From Hoeflea phototrophica DFL-43 (lineage in GTDB: Bacteria > Pseudomonadota > Alphaproteobacteria > Rhizobiales > Rhizobiaceae), in the NCBI RefSeq assembly GCF_000154705.2, contig NZ_CM002917.1, positions 2,925,853 through 2,989,852 on the forward strand: a stretch of DNA of 64,000 bases, given 5' to 3'. The position numbers and the translations under genes are program-made. Under the pieces are notes generated by a model. It saw only the letters and a program-made list of their open reading frames with translations. It was not told the origin of the DNA and searched no databases. Positions 61,148-64,000 of this stretch are shown piece after piece (the first letter of the stretch is position 1; every line of letters begins with the position of its first letter).

Positions 61148-62386
61148 ATGAAAAAGAACGTACTCATCATCGGCGCCGGCGGCGTCGCCCAAGTGGTCGC
61201 ACACAAATGCGCCCAGAACAACGACGTGCTCGGCGCCATCCACATCGCCTCGCGCACAAGCGCGAAATGCGACGCGATCATCGCCTCCGTGCACGACAAG
61301 AAGGCGATGAAGCAGGATGGCGTGCTTGAAGGCCATGCGCTCGACGCCATGGACATCGAGGCCACCAAGGCGCTGATCAGTCAGACCGGGGCCCAGATCG
61401 TCATCAATGTCGGCACCGCTTTTCTCAACATGTCGGTCATGAGCGCCTGCATCGGCACCGGCGCGGCCTATATCGACACCGCGATCCATGAAGAGCCGGA
61501 CAAGATCTGCGAAACCCCGCCATGGTACGGCAATTACGAATGGAAGCGCGCTGATGAGTGCGCGGAAAAAGGCATCACCGCCATTCTCGGCGCCGGCTTC
61601 GATCCCGGCGTGGTCAACGCCTACGCCAAGCTCGCCAAGGACGAGTATCTCGACAAGGTCACCGACGTCGACATCGTCGACATCAATGCCGGCAGCCATG
61701 GCAAATACTTCGCCACCAATTTCGATCCCGAGATCAACTTCCGCGAATTCACCGGCACGGTCTATTCCTGGCAGGGCGGCGAATGGCAGAGCAACAAGAT
61801 GTTCGAAATCGGCAAGGACTATGACCTGCCGGTGGTCGGCACCCGCCGCGCCTATCTCTGCGGCCATGACGAGGTCCATTCGCTGGCCAAGAACATGGAC
61901 GGCGCCGATGTGCGTTTCTGGATGGGTTTCGGCGATCACTACATCAATGTCTTCACCGTGCTCAAGAACATCGGCCTGCTCTCCGAACAGCCGGTCAAGC
62001 TCGCCGACGGCTCCGAAGTCGTCCCGCTCAAGGTGGTCAAGGCCTGCCTGCCCGACCCGGCTTCGCTGGCCCCCGAATACGAGGGCAAGACCTGCATCGG
62101 CGACTATGTGAAGGGCCTCAAGGACGGCAAGGAAAAGACCGTCTTCATCTACAATGTGGCCGACCACAAGGACGCCTACAATGAAGTGGGCTCACAGGGC
62201 ATTTCCTACACCGCAGGCGTGCCTCCGGTCGCTGCCGCCATGCTGGTTGCCACCGGCGAATGGGACGTGAAGAAGATGGCCAATGTCGAGGAACTCGACC
62301 CCAAGCCCTTCATCAACCTCCTGAACGGCATGGGCCTGCCCACCCGCATCCAGGACGAGGATGGCGACCGGGCTGTCGAGTTCTGA
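61148..62386 (+). CDS. Carboxynorspermidine/carboxyspermidine dehydrogenase (saccharopine dehydrogenase family)
   Basis: 412 residues. The nucleotide-binding motif VLIIGAGGVAQVVAHK opens the protein; AILGAGFDPGVVNAYA and NAGSHGKYFATNFDPE are characteristic of the carboxyspermidine dehydrogenase branch. It condenses aspartate semialdehyde with a diamine, and NspC then decarboxylates the product to give spermidine or norspermidine independently of S-adenosylmethionine. A strong terminator follows. Confidence 0.9.
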   Translation: MKKNVLIIGAGGVAQVVAHKCAQNNDVLGAIHIASRTSAKCDAIIASVHDKKAMKQDGVLEGHALDAMDIEATKALISQTGAQIVINVGTAFLNMSVMSACIGTGAAYIDTAIHEEPDKICETPPWYGNYEWKRADECAEKGITAILGAGFDPGVVNAYAKLAKDEYLDKVTDVDIVDINAGSHGKYFATNFDPEINFREFTGTVYSWQGGEWQSNKMFEIGKDYDLPVVGTRRAYLCGHDEVHSLAKNMDGADVRFWMGFGDHYINVFTVLKNIGLLSEQPVKLADGSEVVPLKVVKACLPDPASLAPEYEGKTCIGDYVKGLKDGKEKTVFIYNVADHKDAYNEVGSQGISYTAGVPPVAAAMLVATGEWDVKKMANVEELDPKPFINLLNGMGLPTRIQDEDGDRAVEF

Positions 62387-62412
62387 GACGCACCAGACGT
62401 GGTCTGAAATAC

Positions 62413-62446
62413 AAAAACCCCGCCGGAGAAATCCGGCGGGGTTTTT
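62413..62446 (+). terminator. Rho-independent terminator
   Basis: AAAAACCCCGCCGG / CCGGCGGGGTTTTT forms a 14-bp perfect stem with a 6-nt AGAAAT loop and a T-run, 26 nt after the dehydrogenase stop. It ends the polyamine operon. Confidence 0.95.
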
Positions 62447-62554
62447 CTTTGATCCGAACCTGCCGCTCCCATGCTGTTTCAAGCAGGTCTTGCCATATCG
62501 CCGTCCGTCCTCCCCCTTCCTCACTCGCCCCAAACCGGGTATTGCCTGTTTCCC

Positions 62555-63445
62555 ATGACCACCCCGGATCCGATCGCTACTGTCATTCAAACCCGTCTCG
62601 ATACCCTTGATGCGGGCAACCGCCTGTCGGCCTGGTCGCTGATCGTCAGCTTTCTGGGCGATGCAATCAGCCCGCGCGGTGGCGAGGTGTCGGCGGGCGC
62701 AGTGCAGGCGCTGATGGCGCGGCTGGGGATCGGCCATGGTGCCGTGCGCACCGCAATCTCAAGGCTTTCCGCCGATGGCTGGATCGAACGCACCCGCGAG
62801 GGCCGCAACAGCTTCTATCGGCTCTCGCCCGATGTGGCCGAAACCGTGCAGCGGGCCGAACGGCGGATCTATGCCCGCACGTCCTGTCTTCCGCCCGAGT
62901 GCTCCCGAACGCTGGTGATCGGCGCTGACGCCTTTGATCAGGACACGCTCAACACACTCGAAGCCCTTGGCGCACTGGTGCTGAACCCGCAGCTTTCGCT
63001 CTGCTTTACAGCGGCTGCCACCCTGCCCGAGAGCCTGCGCCCGCCGGCAACCACGCTTGCCGGGGTCTCGTCCTTTGCCCCAGGCGCCGACGCCATTGCC
63101 CGGATTGCCGCGGCACGTCAGCGGGCGGATCTTGAAGCGTTGAGAACCGCCTATGCGCCGGTTCCGGGCATGCTCGAAAGCCAAACGGAAATCGCCGCCG
63201 GGGACGCCATGGCGCTCAGATGCCTCCTCATTCACGAATGGCGGCGCATTGCGCTGAGGGTCATTGCGGTCCCTGCCGGTCTGGTCCAGGCCGATGATCC
63301 GGAGCCTGAGACCCGCGCGCTGATCGCCCGGATCTACGCCCAACTTTTACCGGCCTCCGAAGCCTGGCTTGACGACACTGCAGCAACACCGGCCGGGGCG
63401 CTGCCGCCGCCCGACGAAGGATTTGCAACCCGTTTCGGAAGATGA
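62555..63445 (+). CDS. paaX: PaaX-family transcriptional repressor
   Basis: 296 residues. The N-terminal winged helix (LMARLGIGHGAVRTAISRLSADGWIERTREGRNSFYRLS) and the C-terminal ligand domain match PaaX, which represses paa genes until phenylacetyl-CoA appears. The ATG at 62555 has no clear ribosome site. It sits 97 nt before paaA, with a 9-bp inverted repeat in the gap. The window thus holds two paa regulators, PaaX and a TetR. Confidence 0.88.
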   Translation: MTTPDPIATVIQTRLDTLDAGNRLSAWSLIVSFLGDAISPRGGEVSAGAVQALMARLGIGHGAVRTAISRLSADGWIERTREGRNSFYRLSPDVAETVQRAERRIYARTSCLPPECSRTLVIGADAFDQDTLNTLEALGALVLNPQLSLCFTAAATLPESLRPPATTLAGVSSFAPGADAIARIAAARQRADLEALRTAYAPVPGMLESQTEIAAGDAMALRCLLIHEWRRIALRVIAVPAGLVQADDPEPETRALIARIYAQLLPASEAWLDDTAATPAGALPPPDEGFATRFGR

Positions 63446-63469
63446 GGCGAAGGCTACAGGCTCTGGCCA

Positions 63470-63517
63470 ATATGTTACAGGAATGAATTGACTTAAGAAT
63501 TGTTAGTAACATATAGT
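63470..63517 (+). promoter_or_regulatory. paaA promoter with overlapping inverted repeat
   Basis: Arms ATATGTTAC (63470-63478) and GTAACATAT (63506-63514) are perfect 9-bp inverted repeats. TTGACT (63488-63493) and TATAGT (63512-63517) make a sigma-70-like promoter with an 18-nt spacer. The right arm covers the -10, so repressor binding there would block transcription. PaaX is the likely ligand. Confidence 0.6.
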
Positions 63518-63542
63518 CGCCTCCAGAGCGGAGGATCCCCAT

Positions 63543-64000
63543 ATGTACAGCCAAGGCCTCATCGGCGCGGACTCAAGCACCACCGAGACTGAGGAGTTTC
63601 TCGAAACCTTCCAGGCGCGGATTGACCGCGAGGAAAAGATCGAGCCCAACGACCCGATGCCCGAGGGCTACCGCCGCACGCTGGTGCGCCAGATCGGCCA
63701 GCATGCGCACTCGGAAATTGTCGGCATGCTGCCCGAGGGCAACTGGATCACCCGCGCGCCGAGCCTGCGCCGCAAGATCGCCCTGCTCGCCAAGGTGCAG
63801 GACGAGGGCGGCCACGGCCTCTACCTCTATTCCGCCGCCGAGACGCTTGGTGTCAGCCGCGAGCAGATGACCGAGGAGCTGCTGTCGGGCAAGGCGAAGT
63901 ACTCCTCGATCTTCAACTACCCGACGCCGACCTGGGCCGACATCGGCGCCATCGGCTGGCTGGTCGATGGCGCGGCGATCATGAACCAGATCCCGCTCTG
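63543..64000 (+). CDS. paaA: PaaA, phenylacetyl-CoA epoxidase catalytic subunit (cut by window end)
   Basis: First 152 residues of the ferritin-fold di-iron oxygenase subunit that epoxidises phenylacetyl-CoA. The [14 protein letters not shown] segment carries di-iron ligands, and [14 protein letters not shown] sequence ([15 protein letters not shown]) is diagnostic. GGAGG lies 8 nt before the ATG. The remaining paaBCDE genes presumably follow beyond the window. Confidence 0.94.
   Translation, partial: MYSQGLIGADSSTTETEEFLETFQARIDREEKIEPNDPMPEGYRRTLVRQIGQHAHSEIVGMLPEGNWITRAPSLRRKIALLAKVQDEGGHGLYLYSAAETLGVSREQMTEELLSGKAKYSSIFNYPTPTWADIGAIGWLVDGAAIMNQIPL

Overview
The window looks like a chromosomal segment of an alphaproteobacterium, most likely of the order Hyphomicrobiales (Rhizobiales). 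The grounds are high GC, a Pseudaminobacter-type soxSRT / soxVWXYZABCDEF layout, rhizobial-type bioYMN and nspC genes, and an alphaproteobacterial transglutaminase-like cysteine peptidase. The genus is an inference. No rRNA, tRNA, CRISPR array, insertion sequence, phage gene or origin was seen.

Layout. (1) 0-14.7 kb: a complete Sox thiosulfate-oxidation locus. soxV-W-X-Y-Z-A-B-C-D-E-F run on the minus strand and soxS-soxR-soxT diverge on the plus strand, followed by a Tat-exported metallo-beta-lactamase-fold protein (SoxH-like) and a second YeeE/YedE transporter. (2) 15.0-21.0 kb: the urtABCDE urea ABC transporter (minus). (3) 21.3-29.4 kb: a transglutaminase-like peptidase, a YhaO/YhaN-like (SbcD/SbcC-like) nuclease pair, and a SulP transporter coupled to a tandem universal stress protein. 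(4) 29.9-38 kb: an RsbQ-like hydrolase overlapping a PAS-GGDEF cyclase gene, a stand-alone phosphate acyltransferase, cytochrome b561 plus PepSY proteins with an OmpR-type two-component pair, and a DUF3422 membrane protein. (5) 38-44.6 kb: a TAXI-type TRAP transporter with a DctB/DctD-like two-component system. (6) 45-46.8 kb: the biotin ECF transporter bioYMN. (7) 46.9-49.6 kb: a CaiB/BaiF-type CoA transferase divergent from an HTH-citrate synthase fusion. (8) 49.6-55.1 kb and 62.5-64 kb: two parts of a phenylacetate (paa) catabolic locus. They are separated by a DMT exporter, a LytTR/ABC-exporter cassette that looks foreign, a MazEF-type toxin-antitoxin pair and the nspC/carboxynorspermidine dehydrogenase polyamine genes.

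How the genes work together. Sox proteins are exported (Tat or Sec), oxidise thiosulfate bound to SoxYZ, and receive reductant through SoxV/SoxW/SoxS. SoxR is an ArsR-type repressor carrying the two-cysteine sulfur switch. A motif shared by the soxS-soxV and soxW-soxX gaps is its likely operator. Transport is a theme of the rest: thiosulfate, urea, sulfate or bicarbonate, an unknown TAXI substrate, and biotin. Three polycistrons (sox, urt, TRAP) carry a GC-rich stem-loop just after the gene for an abundant periplasmic component. That pattern suggests differential expression within the operon.

The most unusual points are: an exonuclease gene whose only well-placed initiation codon is ATC; an RsbQ-like hydrolase overlapping a PAS-GGDEF gene; a DctD-like regulator without the sigma-54 GAFTGA loop; a CoA transferase with its modules in swapped order; and several clean palindromes in divergent promoters. 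No wholly new multi-gene system could be demonstrated from the sequence alone.
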